A DNA stretch of 11,402 bases from a bacterium (GTDB lineage Bacteria; Cyanobacteriota; Vampirovibrionia; Gastranaerophilales; Gastranaerophilaceae): positions 1 through 11,402 of the forward strand of contig SFZC01000059.1 in the NCBI GenBank assembly GCA_004558955.1, in the 5' to 3' direction. Below are positions 1-6,980 of this stretch, in pieces. Made by a program: the position numbers and the translations under genes. Each line of letters begins with the position of its first letter. The first letter of the stretch is position 1. The notes under the pieces are model-generated. The model had not been told where the DNA came from. It was given only the letters and a program-made list of their open reading frames with translations, and made no database searches.

Positions 1-2
1 TG

Positions 3-542
3 TTACAAAAACTTTTCATAATGTTCGGGAGCAGATTTACCTTTATACAAATATCCGCATTTTCTGCAAAACCACGTTGTTTCTGTATCTTTGTCAAAAA
101 TTGTACCGTTTATCAAAACTTCATACAACTTTTTGAAACGTTTTGCATGATGTTCTTCAACATCACGCACATTATGAAAAGTTTTTGCAACAAGGTCAAA
201 ACCTTCCTCTTTTGCGACCTGTTCGCCTTCTTTATACAAAACATCATATTCTTCCGTTTCACCCGCTATCGCACTTGCCAAATTTTCTTCGGTTTTGCCA
301 AGTTCAAACGGATAATAGCCCGTTACATGTGCTAACTGATTTGGGACAACGTATTGATAAAACAATTTTGCATGCTCAAGTTCATTATCTGCAGTCATTG
401 CAAAAATCTCGCTAATCTGCTCATAACCCTCTTTTTTCGCAATTTTTGAATAATATGTATAACGATTTCTTGCTTGTGCTTCTCCCGCAAAAGCGTTTAT
501 CAAATTCTGTTCTGTTTTTGTTCCTCTTAATTTCTCGTCCAT
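3..542 (-). CDS. rbr: Rubrerythrin with truncated rubredoxin domain
   Basis: Rubrerythrins are cytosolic non-haem di-iron peroxidases that protect anaerobes from hydrogen peroxide. The ferritin-like four-helix domain (about residues 1-145) has the expected di-iron ligands: E21 in AGEAQAR, E54 and H57 in ELEH, E95 and E98 in AGETEEY, and E129 and H132 in EEHH. A rubredoxin-like tail starts at about 157 with W-F-C-R-K-C-G-Y, giving the first FeS4 knuckle (C159, C162). The second CxxC knuckle is missing: the frame ends EHYEKFL and stop shortly after APE, where the family normally has a second Cys pair. The 179 aa are about 10-15 shorter than typical rubrerythrins. GGAG lies 8 nt before the ATG. 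No partner gene is visible because the window ends just downstream. The family call is secure. Whether the short tail is real, a frameshift or a sequencing error cannot be decided here. Confidence 0.93.
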   Translation of the reverse strand: MDEKLRGTKTEQNLINAFAGEAQARNRYTYYSKIAKKEGYEQISEIFAMTADNELEHAKLFYQYVVPNQLAHVTGYYPFELGKTEENLASAIAGETEEYDVLYKEGEQVAKEEGFDLVAKTFHNVRDVEEHHAKRFKKLYEVLINGTIFDKDTETTWFCRKCGYLYKGKSAPEHYEKFL

Positions 543-711
543 AAAGTTTTCTCCATATTCTGCAAGAAAATCTTAACAAAAGCAGTTAATTTTATATATT
601 AGAAAAACGACTAATCCGTTAGGCTAATTATCTTCCCCGAAATCAAAACTTTTCGGCGATTATTTTACGCAAAAAATTTAGCAAAATAATACTATGATAG
701 TTAGGAAACTT

Positions 712-882
712 ATGACAGACTTGTTATACTACACAAAGAAAATTGCACAAAAAATCTCGTATTATGATGCAATAGTAGATTTTACCGAAGATAGCCACTG
801 GTTCAATCCGTTTTACAAACAGCCCGAAGTGACGGTAATTTGGATTGACGAACCACCAAAAGATGAAAAATGGAACATCTGA
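712..882 (+). CDS. Hypothetical 56-aa protein
   Basis: I do not recognise this short open frame. I start it at the ATG at 712 because AGGA lies 5 nt upstream (703-706); an earlier in-frame ATG at 694 has no Shine-Dalgarno sequence. The 56-aa product begins MTDLLYYTKK and has a mixed-charge, Tyr/Trp-rich middle (SHWFNPFYKQ). A beta-like stretch follows (VTVIWI), then an acidic, Pro-containing tail (DEPPKDEKWNI). There is no signal peptide, membrane segment or Cys/His cluster. Its stop lies 4 bp from the stop of the convergent dehydrogenase, and no terminator hairpin separates the two. It faces away from rubrerythrin, so the 543-711 gap may hold divergent promoters. A real small gene is more likely than not, but the evidence is only the RBS and plausible composition. 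Confidence 0.5.
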   Translation: MTDLLYYTKKIAQKISYYDAIVDFTEDSHWFNPFYKQPEVTVIWIDEPPKDEKWNI

Positions 883-886
883 AACC

Positions 887-1867
887 CTAATTAATTTTTA
901 TATATGCCTTCATAATCTTATTTTCAACGGTGTCATTAATAGATTTTTGCACTTTCTCAAGCGGATATTCCGTTGACAAGCCTTGAACTTTGACCTCTTT
1001 ATTTGCAAGAAGATTTAAAGAATCCCTCAAATCCGCTGGGGAAGGCGAATAGCTACCTAAAACGGTCAATTCTCTATAATAAATTTCATTATTGGCATAC
1101 CCAAAATTATTTGGAGTGCTTGAAAACACCAAAATTTTACCACCATCACGCACGAATTTTAACGCAGTGTCAATAGCCTTGTCCGCACCTGAAGTCATAA
1201 AAACGCCGTCAGCCTTGATACTATCACACATTTCAGGAACTCGAAAAGCCTCAATGCCAAGATTTTTCAACAATTCAACCCTTGAAGATATCAAATCGCA
1301 ACCAATAACATTCATTCCAAACGCTTTTAAGGCTTGAGCCATTAAAATGCCGACAGAACCTAACCCGATTACCAAAGCGGTCGAATTTTCTTTTAATCCA
1401 GCACGTTTCACCGCACGCACACAACACCCCAAAGGTTCATAAAAAGAAGCCTCAATATTTGTCAGATTTTGCGGTTTGAGATAGGCTACATTTTGCAAAT
1501 GTTCCTCTGAAACATAAACCAACTCACTAAATCCGCCAGGTCTGATATTTGTTTCTTTGAAGTGCCTACACATCGAAACATTGCCGTTTTTGCAATATTC
1601 ACACTTTCCGCAAGGAATATGATGAGAAGTTACAATCACATCATCAACCTTAAAATTTGTAGCAGAATTGATTTCAACGATTTGAGCAACTATTTCATGC
1701 CCCAAAACCGTGCCGTTTTTGACTAAATGTTGTTTTAATTTCACAATATCCGAACCGCACAAACCGCACCCCAGAACCTTCACAATCGCACCCGTTCTGC
1801 CGTTTAGCGTTTCGTTTTCACGAGTTTTCACAACCAAAATGTCATTTTCTAATTCCGCAACCTTCAT
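887..1867 (-). CDS. Zinc-dependent medium-chain alcohol dehydrogenase
   Basis: This is a cytosolic NAD(P)-dependent oxidoreductase of the MDR superfamily, closest in motif style to sorbitol/threonine dehydrogenases. The catalytic zinc site is suggested by C37 in GLCGSD, H57-E58 in GHE and E144 in EPLGC. The structural zinc lobe is complete (C86, C89, C92, C100; C-x2-C-x2-C-x7-C). The Rossmann glycines G168, G170 and G173 (GLGSVG) bind the dinucleotide. The ATG at 1867 is chosen because AGAAGG lies 4 nt upstream; a GTG 18 nt further upstream has no RBS. The product is 326 aa, slightly short for the family's usual 340-350 but with all motifs. It lies 37 bp after the chorismate mutase gene on the same strand and is probably the last gene of that operon. 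The substrate cannot be read from the sequence. Confidence 0.93.
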   Translation of the reverse strand: MKVAELENDILVVKTRENETLNGRTGAIVKVLGCGLCGSDIVKLKQHLVKNGTVLGHEIVAQIVEINSATNFKVDDVIVTSHHIPCGKCEYCKNGNVSMCRHFKETNIRPGGFSELVYVSEEHLQNVAYLKPQNLTNIEASFYEPLGCCVRAVKRAGLKENSTALVIGLGSVGILMAQALKAFGMNVIGCDLISSRVELLKNLGIEAFRVPEMCDSIKADGVFMTSGADKAIDTALKFVRDGGKILVFSSTPNNFGYANNEIYYRELTVLGSYSPSPADLRDSLNLLANKEVKVQGLSTEYPLEKVQKSINDTVENKIMKAYIKIN

Positions 1868-1871
1868 AAAA

Positions 1872-1877
1872 CCTTCT
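1872..1877 (-). promoter_or_regulatory. Ribosome binding site of the dehydrogenase
   Basis: On the minus strand this reads AGAAGG, 4 nt before the ATG at 1867. It decides the start in favour of this ATG over the in-frame GTG at 1885, which has no comparable site. Confidence 0.65.
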
Positions 1878-1904
1878 TTCCGCACAACAATTTTAGCTCA
1901 AAAA

Positions 1905-2264
1905 TTAATTCTGTTTTCTTAAATCTTTCGCACCTTTGAGATATACAAACTTAGGATTGAAATCGTCGTCACAATTTACGACTAACAAAACTCGCAAACA
2001 CATTTTGAGAGAATTTGGCACATCAAGTTCGTGAAAACACATCATTGCAACCTCGTCCCAACCAAATGCAAGTCTTGGAAACATCGCAGGAAAAGCAGCA
2101 TCAAGGTCTTTTGTTGTGGTAAAAATGACATGAGAAATTTTTGAAGTACCTTTAAGTCCATTTTCTTCAAACATTTCACTGAGCAAATCTAAAGTTGCCT
2201 CTTCTAACGCTTCTTTTGTGTTAGCCTCTACGGTTATTGCACCTCGAATACCTTTTGTCGCCAT
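1905..2264 (-). CDS. aroH: Chorismate mutase, AroH type
   Basis: AroH converts chorismate to prephenate, the first step towards Phe and Tyr, as a cytosolic homotrimer. The 119-aa product matches the Bacillus subtilis AroH type, not the helical AroQ type. The N-terminal GIRGAIT carries R7, and C76, E79, R91 and Y108 fall at or within one residue of the known active-site positions (R7, C75, E78, R90, Y108). The ATG overlaps the fmt stop codon by one base (TAATG), so the two genes are probably translationally coupled. The mid-protein DAAFP and the GW at 68-69 are family-typical. aroA, which makes the precursor of chorismate, lies about 6 kb away on the other strand, so the two aromatic-pathway genes are not co-transcribed here. 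Confidence 0.93.
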   Translation of the reverse strand: MATKGIRGAITVEANTKEALEEATLDLLSEMFEENGLKGTSKISHVIFTTTKDLDAAFPAMFPRLAFGWDEVAMMCFHELDVPNSLKMCLRVLLVVNCDDDFNPKFVYLKGAKDLRKQN

Positions 2265-3175
2265 TATTTTTTCACTCCGTTATACCAATCTCTTGCAAGC
2301 ATTTCGCCTTTGCCTTCAGGCTTAACCCTGATAATCTTCAAAAGCCCTGTTCCGCAACCAACGTAAATTCCTGTTTTGTCCGAATTTACGATTTTTCCGA
2401 CCTCACCAGCACCGCCAATCGGTTCAGTTTCCAAAACCTTAATAATTTTTTCGTTAAATATAAAATACGCACTCGGACAACGACAAATCCCTCTTACCAA
2501 GTTATGAATTTCAATGTTCGTTTTTGACCAATCTATCAAACATTCTTCTTTTTTGAGTTTATTTGCCATACAAACACCGTCCTCACACTGTTTTACGGGA
2601 GTAAGTGTTTTATTTTCCAAACCGATTAAAGTTTCTTCAATCATTTGCGGAGATTTTTCGGCAATTTCATTCCACAATTCTTCGCAATTCATTTTTTCGG
2701 AAATCGGAATAACAAGTTTTTGGCAAATATCACCGCAATCTAGCCCGAGTTCGGTTATCATTGTACAAATACCGGTTTCCTTATCACCGTTGATAATCGC
2801 ACGTTGAATAGGGTTTGCACCTCTATATTTTGGAAGAAGTGAAGCGTGTAAATTAATCGTTTCATATTTCGGAATATCCAAAACCTCTTGAGATAAAATC
2901 TGTCCGAAAGCAAAAGTTACAAAGAAATCAGGTTGTAATTTTTTCAACTCCTCTTGAATTTCAGGCTCTTTTCTTATGGATTTTGGTTGAAATACAGGCA
3001 AACCGTGTTCTACCGCAAACTTTTTGATAGGTGACATTTGCAATTTATGTCCTCTGCCTGCCGGTTTGTCAGGCTGAGTTACGACAGCCAAAACCTCGAT
3101 TTTCTCCGAATTATACAAATATTCCAAAGATTTTAGCCCAATATCGGGAGTTCCGAAAAATACAATCTTAATCAT
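2264..3175 (-). CDS. fmt: Methionyl-tRNA formyltransferase
   Basis: Fmt transfers a formyl group from 10-formyl-tetrahydrofolate to initiator Met-tRNA in the cytosol. The N-terminal formyltransferase fold begins FFGTPDIGLKSL, followed by the tRNA-interaction loop region TQPDKPAGRGHK (33-44). The catalytic triad N108, H110 and D146 sits in INLHASLLPKYRGANPI and LGLDCGD, at the same numbering as E. coli Fmt. The C-terminal OB-fold-like domain runs from about 205 to 303. The length, 303 aa, is normal. The gene overlaps the end of def by 8 bp and the start of aroH by 1 bp, a tightly packed operon. Pairing with peptide deformylase is classical, since one enzyme adds the formyl group and the other removes it. 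Confidence 0.97.
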   Translation of the reverse strand: MIKIVFFGTPDIGLKSLEYLYNSEKIEVLAVVTQPDKPAGRGHKLQMSPIKKFAVEHGLPVFQPKSIRKEPEIQEELKKLQPDFFVTFAFGQILSQEVLDIPKYETINLHASLLPKYRGANPIQRAIINGDKETGICTMITELGLDCGDICQKLVIPISEKMNCEELWNEIAEKSPQMIEETLIGLENKTLTPVKQCEDGVCMANKLKKEECLIDWSKTNIEIHNLVRGICRCPSAYFIFNEKIIKVLETEPIGGAGEVGKIVNSDKTGIYVGCGTGLLKIIRVKPEGKGEMLARDWYNGVKK

Positions 3176-3734
3176 TTTTATTCAATTCTTCCTCTAAATC
3201 CTTTTCTTCAATCAATCTGTCCAATTCAATGTCAGGCAAATTGTATTTCTTCAAAATTTCTTCCGTTTCAAATCTGTTCATACAGTGGTCAATGAACAAA
3301 ATTCCGTCAAGGTGGTCATTTTCATGTTGAATTGCACGAGCCAAAAGTGTTCCATCTTTTGCTTCCAAAACAAACGGTTTTCCGTGTTCATTTGTTGCCT
3401 TGACCATAATATTTTTATATCTTTTCACATCGGTGTAAGCTTCAGGAAAACTCAAACAACCTTCATTACTTTTAATTGCACCGCTTTTTTTGATAATTTT
3501 AGGATTAATAAAAACTATCGGATTAAGCGGTTCGTTACCGGTTGCAACATCAATTACGAAAATCCTCAAATTTTCACCGATTTGAGGTGCTGCAAGCCCA
3601 ACCCCGTTTTGTGCATACATCGTATCCAGCAAATCTCTCACTAAATCAGAGATTTTTTTGGAAACCTTGTGAACCTCTTTTGACGGTTGACGTAATGAAG
3701 GTTCACCATATCTTAAAACTTTTCTTATTGCCAT
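3168..3734 (-). CDS. def: Peptide deformylase
   Basis: Def removes the N-formyl group from nascent proteins at the ribosome. All three metal-site motifs are present: motif 1 GVGLAAPQ (44-51), motif 2 EGCLS (91-95, metal ligand C93), and motif 3 QHENDH (136-141), with metal ligands H137 and H141 and catalytic E138. The protein is 188 aa with a charged, Glu/Leu-rich C-terminal extension (about 155-188), a little longer than the shortest deformylases. The start is preceded by a purine-rich AAGG/GGA stretch, and a strong -10 box lies about 28 nt upstream. It is the first gene of the def-fmt-aroH-dehydrogenase run, 90 bp after the end of the DUF2997 gene. Confidence 0.97.
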   Translation of the reverse strand: MAIRKVLRYGEPSLRQPSKEVHKVSKKISDLVRDLLDTMYAQNGVGLAAPQIGENLRIFVIDVATGNEPLNPIVFINPKIIKKSGAIKSNEGCLSFPEAYTDVKRYKNIMVKATNEHGKPFVLEAKDGTLLARAIQHENDHLDGILFIDHCMNRFETEEILKKYNLPDIELDRLIEEKDLEEELNKND

Positions 3735-3761
3735 ATGTTCCAGCCTTTCTGCATATTTTGT

Positions 3762-3767
3762 ATTATA
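3762..3767 (-). promoter_or_regulatory. Probable -10 box of the def operon
   Basis: On the minus strand this is a perfect TATAAT, 27 nt before the def ATG and inside the only sizeable gap between the cassette and def. The -35 region is weak: no good TTGACA match lies 16-18 nt upstream. I infer that def starts a transcript of its own. Confidence 0.5.
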
Positions 3768-3824
3768 TTAAAAGTTTACTATAAATCCCCGCCATTATCA
3801 ATGAGCCGACTTTTTGCAAACGAC

Positions 3825-4034
3825 TTAATACTCGGTATTTTTCAAACTTTCTGTTTCTTCCGCTTCCAAAACTTCTTGCTGATAGTACTCTTCGGTTTTC
3901 TTTAGTTGATAAATTTTTGCATCAGTCAAACGCTGAAAAACTTTTGCATAATCCGCACATTTTGTACCCTTAATGCCTTCTGTTTCCATTTGTATCGTAC
4001 CGTCAGGAAGTAATTTTATTTTAATTTTGCCCAT
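3825..4034 (-). CDS. DUF2997 family small protein
   Basis: This 69-aa protein matches my recollection of the DUF2997 family. It has an N-terminal beta strand (KIKIKLL), then P-D-G-T-I-Q-M-E-T-E-G-I-K-G-T-K-C-A (10-27), where the PDG turn, the G-x-x-G and the following Cys (C26) are family-like. A helix follows, then K-T-E-E-Y-Y near 46-51 and an acidic tail. The biochemical function is unknown. Family members are typically encoded beside DUF1257 (Ycf35) genes, and here the DUF1257-like gene lies 14 bp upstream. GAGGAG lies 8 nt before the ATG. It is the last gene of the leftward cassette; I see no terminator hairpin before def. C26 is the only Cys, so it cannot hold a cluster alone. Confidence 0.8.
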   Translation of the reverse strand: MGKIKIKLLPDGTIQMETEGIKGTKCADYAKVFQRLTDAKIYQLKKTEEYYQQEVLEAEETESLKNTEY

Positions 4035-4048
4035 TTGACTGACTCCTC

Positions 4049-5311
4049 TTAAATCTCAATCGTTAAAACTATCGAATTATCATCAAGCACGGTTTCGCTT
4101 TCAAGACGTAAATTTTCCTGTTCCAAGCGTTCTTTAATCTTGTTATAAGTAATTTCCTGCAAATTCATTCCGTATTCCTGATTCAAGTCGTCCAAAACCC
4201 CTTCACATTGCGTTTTATCGGAGATTTGCGTAATATCAAGAGCATACGCCCCCGAATCCTGTTTGTAATACTTCATTTCCATACCAAACAGTTTACAAGT
4301 CACATTGTCACCTTCTTCAATCATTTCTTCTGCACCGTGTTCATACAAAGTATTCAACAATACGCCTTTGTCCGTGTAATTTGTATTGTATGTGTAAACC
4401 GTAGTGGTGGTATCGTTTATCAATCGCAAATCTCTACCTGCTGCAATATTCAATTTTTTGAAAATTTCTTCAGCTTCCCGTGTAATTTCTTTATTATTAC
4501 ATCCAGAAAACTCAGCAACATAAGTTCCGTTTTGGTCAACCCAATTCAAAGTCACATAACTGCTTCTTAGCGGAGTTTGACCGTTTGCCGCATAGAAATG
4601 ATAACCCGCTTTTTGCAAAAGTTTTTTCAATTCAGGATACTTGACATTTGTCTGAATTTTCAAATTAGTAAGTCCGTAAGTTGCGTATTGCCCCGAACTT
4701 GCCTCATCAACTCCAATATTCATAATGCTGATTTTTTGCTCAACTTCCAAAAAATAAAACGGGTCAAATTCATTTTGATAATATTTCACACTTTGGTTGT
4801 CTAAAGTTGCAACAATTTCACCATTTTCGGTCGTAAAAATCTGACTTGCGTTTCCGTCCTTCAAACTTTTATAAATATCAGAAGCCTTTTTGTAATCGGT
4901 TGTATAATTGTAATAAAAAATCTCGTGCGAACCCAACAAACGAACATTTCTGCCAGTTATCGCATCCAATTCTTTAAACAAACTTTCAGATGCTGTTTGC
5001 AGACTTTGAGAATTTGCCGTACCTGACAGTTTAAAAGTTACAAATTTTCCTTCCACAATCGGTTCAATTTGCAGTCCCGTATTTATTTCGTACAAACAAC
5101 CAGCATTAAGTTGTTTCACGTCCAATCTCGGAACAAGTATCCTCAATTCATTAAAGGTAATATTTGACAAAACCCTGATAAATTTAAGATTTTTCATTGC
5201 CTGAATTGCGTTATTTTTATTTGAATCTTTCTTTTCTCTAAGGTGTTCTTTCGGTGCTTTTTCAGGTGCAATCAAAAACGCCATAGGGTATGCCATAAGA
5301 GTTATTGACAT
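4049..5311 (-). CDS. Ycf35-like (DUF1257) protein with internal repeats
   Basis: The C-terminal 100 residues fit the Ycf35/DUF1257 pattern. A GAYALDI strand (354-360) is followed by LDDLNQEYG (373-381), a helix, and a final beta pair with D-D-N-S-I-V-L (410-416), like the DG-S-I-x-L ending of Ycf35. The remaining sequence looks like earlier copies of the same module. Residues 262-360 align with 88-190, sharing AGR/TGR-x-x-RL, a Y-x-Y/Y-x-x-DY segment, and VKYY / MKYYK before an aromatic strand. EL-x(4)-L at 55 and 228 begin matching segments. I read about four units (50-125, 135-205, 220-295, 308-385) in 420 aa; plastid Ycf35 is one unit of about 130 aa. AAAGG precedes the ATG, and the gene lies 18 bp after the ATPase. 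No signal peptide is clear, although residues 5-15 are hydrophobic. Function unknown; probably a partner of the ATPase. Confidence 0.7.
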   Translation of the reverse strand: MSITLMAYPMAFLIAPEKAPKEHLREKKDSNKNNAIQAMKNLKFIRVLSNITFNELRILVPRLDVKQLNAGCLYEINTGLQIEPIVEGKFVTFKLSGTANSQSLQTASESLFKELDAITGRNVRLLGSHEIFYYNYTTDYKKASDIYKSLKDGNASQIFTTENGEIVATLDNQSVKYYQNEFDPFYFLEVEQKISIMNIGVDEASSGQYATYGLTNLKIQTNVKYPELKKLLQKAGYHFYAANGQTPLRSSYVTLNWVDQNGTYVAEFSGCNNKEITREAEEIFKKLNIAAGRDLRLINDTTTTVYTYNTNYTDKGVLLNTLYEHGAEEMIEEGDNVTCKLFGMEMKYYKQDSGAYALDITQISDKTQCEGVLDDLNQEYGMNLQEITYNKIKERLEQENLRLESETVLDDNSIVLTIEI

Positions 5312-5329
5312 GATTTATTATTACCTTTC

Positions 5330-6952
5330 TTACACATCTAATGCTCTACCACCACGAAAACCGTTTATATCTTTATTATCACCTTCACCGAGATTATATT
5401 GTTCCATATCATCTCGTTTAGTTGCTGTAACGGCTCGAATATTTGCCCATTGTCTGAGTTGCAGGATTTTTTCCTTTTGAGTTTTTGTTAGCGGGACAAT
5501 AGTTTTTATAACGTTTTCCAAGTCTTGAAATTCCAATGGTTTCTTTTGGAAAAACGCTTCGTACAACGCACTAATAACTGCCTGTTCAATTTCAGCCCCG
5601 ACAAAACCTTCCGTCAAATCAGCAAGTTTATCAAACAATTCATCATTTAATTCAATCTTGCTTGCCACCTCTTTGTCTTTTAGTCGTTTAGTAAGGTGAA
5701 GTTTGAAAATTTCTATACGTTCTTTTTTAGTCGGCAAATCTACAAAGAAAATCTCGTCAAAACGCCCTTTTCTAAGAAGTTCTGGTGGTAATCCATCAAT
5801 ATTGTTTGCAGTTGCGATTACAAATACGGGTGCGGTCTTTTCCTGCATCCAAGTCAGGAAAGTACCGAAAATTCTTGAGGAAGTTCCGCTATCACCGTTT
5901 GAATTCAGTCCGCTCAAACTCTTTTCGATTTCATCTACCCAAAGAATTGACGGAGAAACAGCTTCGGCAGTTTTTATCGCTTTTCGCATATTTTCTTCGG
6001 AGCTTCCGACAATTCCAGAAAAAATCTTACCAAAATCAAGTTTCAACAAAGGAAGTTGCCAAGCCGCACTCATAGCTTTTGCGGTCAAACTCTTACCACA
6101 ACCCGGAACACCCGTAATCAAAACCCCTTTCGGAGCAGGAAGACAATATTTTTTAGCCGACTCCGACCAAGAATTATTCCTTTTGTTAAGCCAATTTTTC
6201 AAATTTTCAAGCCCGCCGACATCACTGATTTGAATATCGGTATTAATATAGTCCAAAATTCCGGTTTTTCGGATTACCTGAATTTTTTGCTCTAGAATTA
6301 TGCTCAAATCTCTTTCATCAATGCAACCGTCATTTACCATAGCAAGTGCAAAAGCATTTTCAGCCTCTTGCAAAGTCAAACCTAATGCCGCTTTGCAAAG
6401 CTTTTCTTTGACTTCCTCGTTTAAACCCGAAGTATCAATTTGACTGTTTTGTGTAATCATTTTTTCAAGTTTTGCCTTGATTTCATCAAGTGTCGGCAAC
6501 GGTAAATCAATAATCGAAACCTCTTTTTGCATAGTTTCAGGGATTATCAACTCTGGAGCCATAAATATAACATTTTTTCTAAAAGAACTCGTTTTTATGT
6601 CAGAAATACTGTCACGAATTTTGCGAACCACATTATAATCCACTTGACGCCCCTTAACGCCAAAATAAACATGAAAATCGCACATTATAAAAATTGCATT
6701 TTTATTGCAGTTTTTGACAAAATCCAATGCTTTGTCAGGACTTGTCGTTCCCTCAATAACATTTCCATTCAGCGTAAAACCTTTTGTTTGAGTCCAAATA
6801 TACACATCACGAGTGACTTTTATAAGATTTTGCGAACTTGCAATCTTTCTGATTAGATTTATTGCACGTTCTTCTTCCCACGTTGTGATGTAAATATAGG
6901 GGAATCTTGCCCTAAACAGTCTTGACAACTGCATTACAATTTTATTATCCAT
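5330..6952 (-). CDS. ycf46: Ycf46-type AAA+ ATPase
   Basis: This 540-aa single-AAA protein has the Ycf46 layout. The N-terminal alpha/beta domain (about 1-230) resembles a degenerate P-loop fold: FPYIYITTWEEERA at 17-30 and NAIFIMCDF at 85-93, without a Walker A. The AAA+ core follows, with ISDVGGLENLK (242-252), Walker A GVPGCGKS (281-288), Walker B ILWVDE (336-341), the signature RIFGTFLTWMQEK (360-372), sensor 1 TANN (381-384), a likely Arg finger R394 or R397 in RKGRFDE, and sensor-2 region GAEIEQA (452-458). All catalytic residues are intact. The pore-loop position reads SGIVGSSEE (312-320) without an aromatic residue, unlike classical unfoldases. The tail ends GFRGGRALDV. Plastid and cyanobacterial Ycf46 has been linked to regulation of inorganic carbon use, but its mechanism is unknown. 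Here it sits between the radical SAM gene (28 bp) and the Ycf35-like gene (18 bp). Confidence 0.9.
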   Translation of the reverse strand: MDNKIVMQLSRLFRARFPYIYITTWEEERAINLIRKIASSQNLIKVTRDVYIWTQTKGFTLNGNVIEGTTSPDKALDFVKNCNKNAIFIMCDFHVYFGVKGRQVDYNVVRKIRDSISDIKTSSFRKNVIFMAPELIIPETMQKEVSIIDLPLPTLDEIKAKLEKMITQNSQIDTSGLNEEVKEKLCKAALGLTLQEAENAFALAMVNDGCIDERDLSIILEQKIQVIRKTGILDYINTDIQISDVGGLENLKNWLNKRNNSWSESAKKYCLPAPKGVLITGVPGCGKSLTAKAMSAAWQLPLLKLDFGKIFSGIVGSSEENMRKAIKTAEAVSPSILWVDEIEKSLSGLNSNGDSGTSSRIFGTFLTWMQEKTAPVFVIATANNIDGLPPELLRKGRFDEIFFVDLPTKKERIEIFKLHLTKRLKDKEVASKIELNDELFDKLADLTEGFVGAEIEQAVISALYEAFFQKKPLEFQDLENVIKTIVPLTKTQKEKILQLRQWANIRAVTATKRDDMEQYNLGEGDNKDINGFRGGRALDV

Positions 6953-6980
6953 AGTTGTAAACTCTCTCTTATTCCGTTTT

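Noticed and set aside
587..603. AT-rich dyad upstream of rubrerythrin considered as a PerR box
   Set aside because: Only 4-bp outer arms match in a very AT-rich stretch; the fit to the PerR consensus is poor.
637..656. CCGAAA/TTTCGG hairpin in the rubrerythrin upstream gap considered as a terminator or riboswitch
   Set aside because: The stem is only 6 bp, has no T-tract on either strand, and I recognise no riboswitch core.
3735..3824. Terminator between the DUF2997 gene and def
   Set aside because: No GC-rich hairpin with a T-run is visible, so read-through from the cassette into def remains possible.
5703..6233. 176-codon open frame on the plus strand opposite the ATPase gene
   Set aside because: It is antisense to the Walker A/B region of a clear AAA+ gene, has no RBS and its product is not recognisable.
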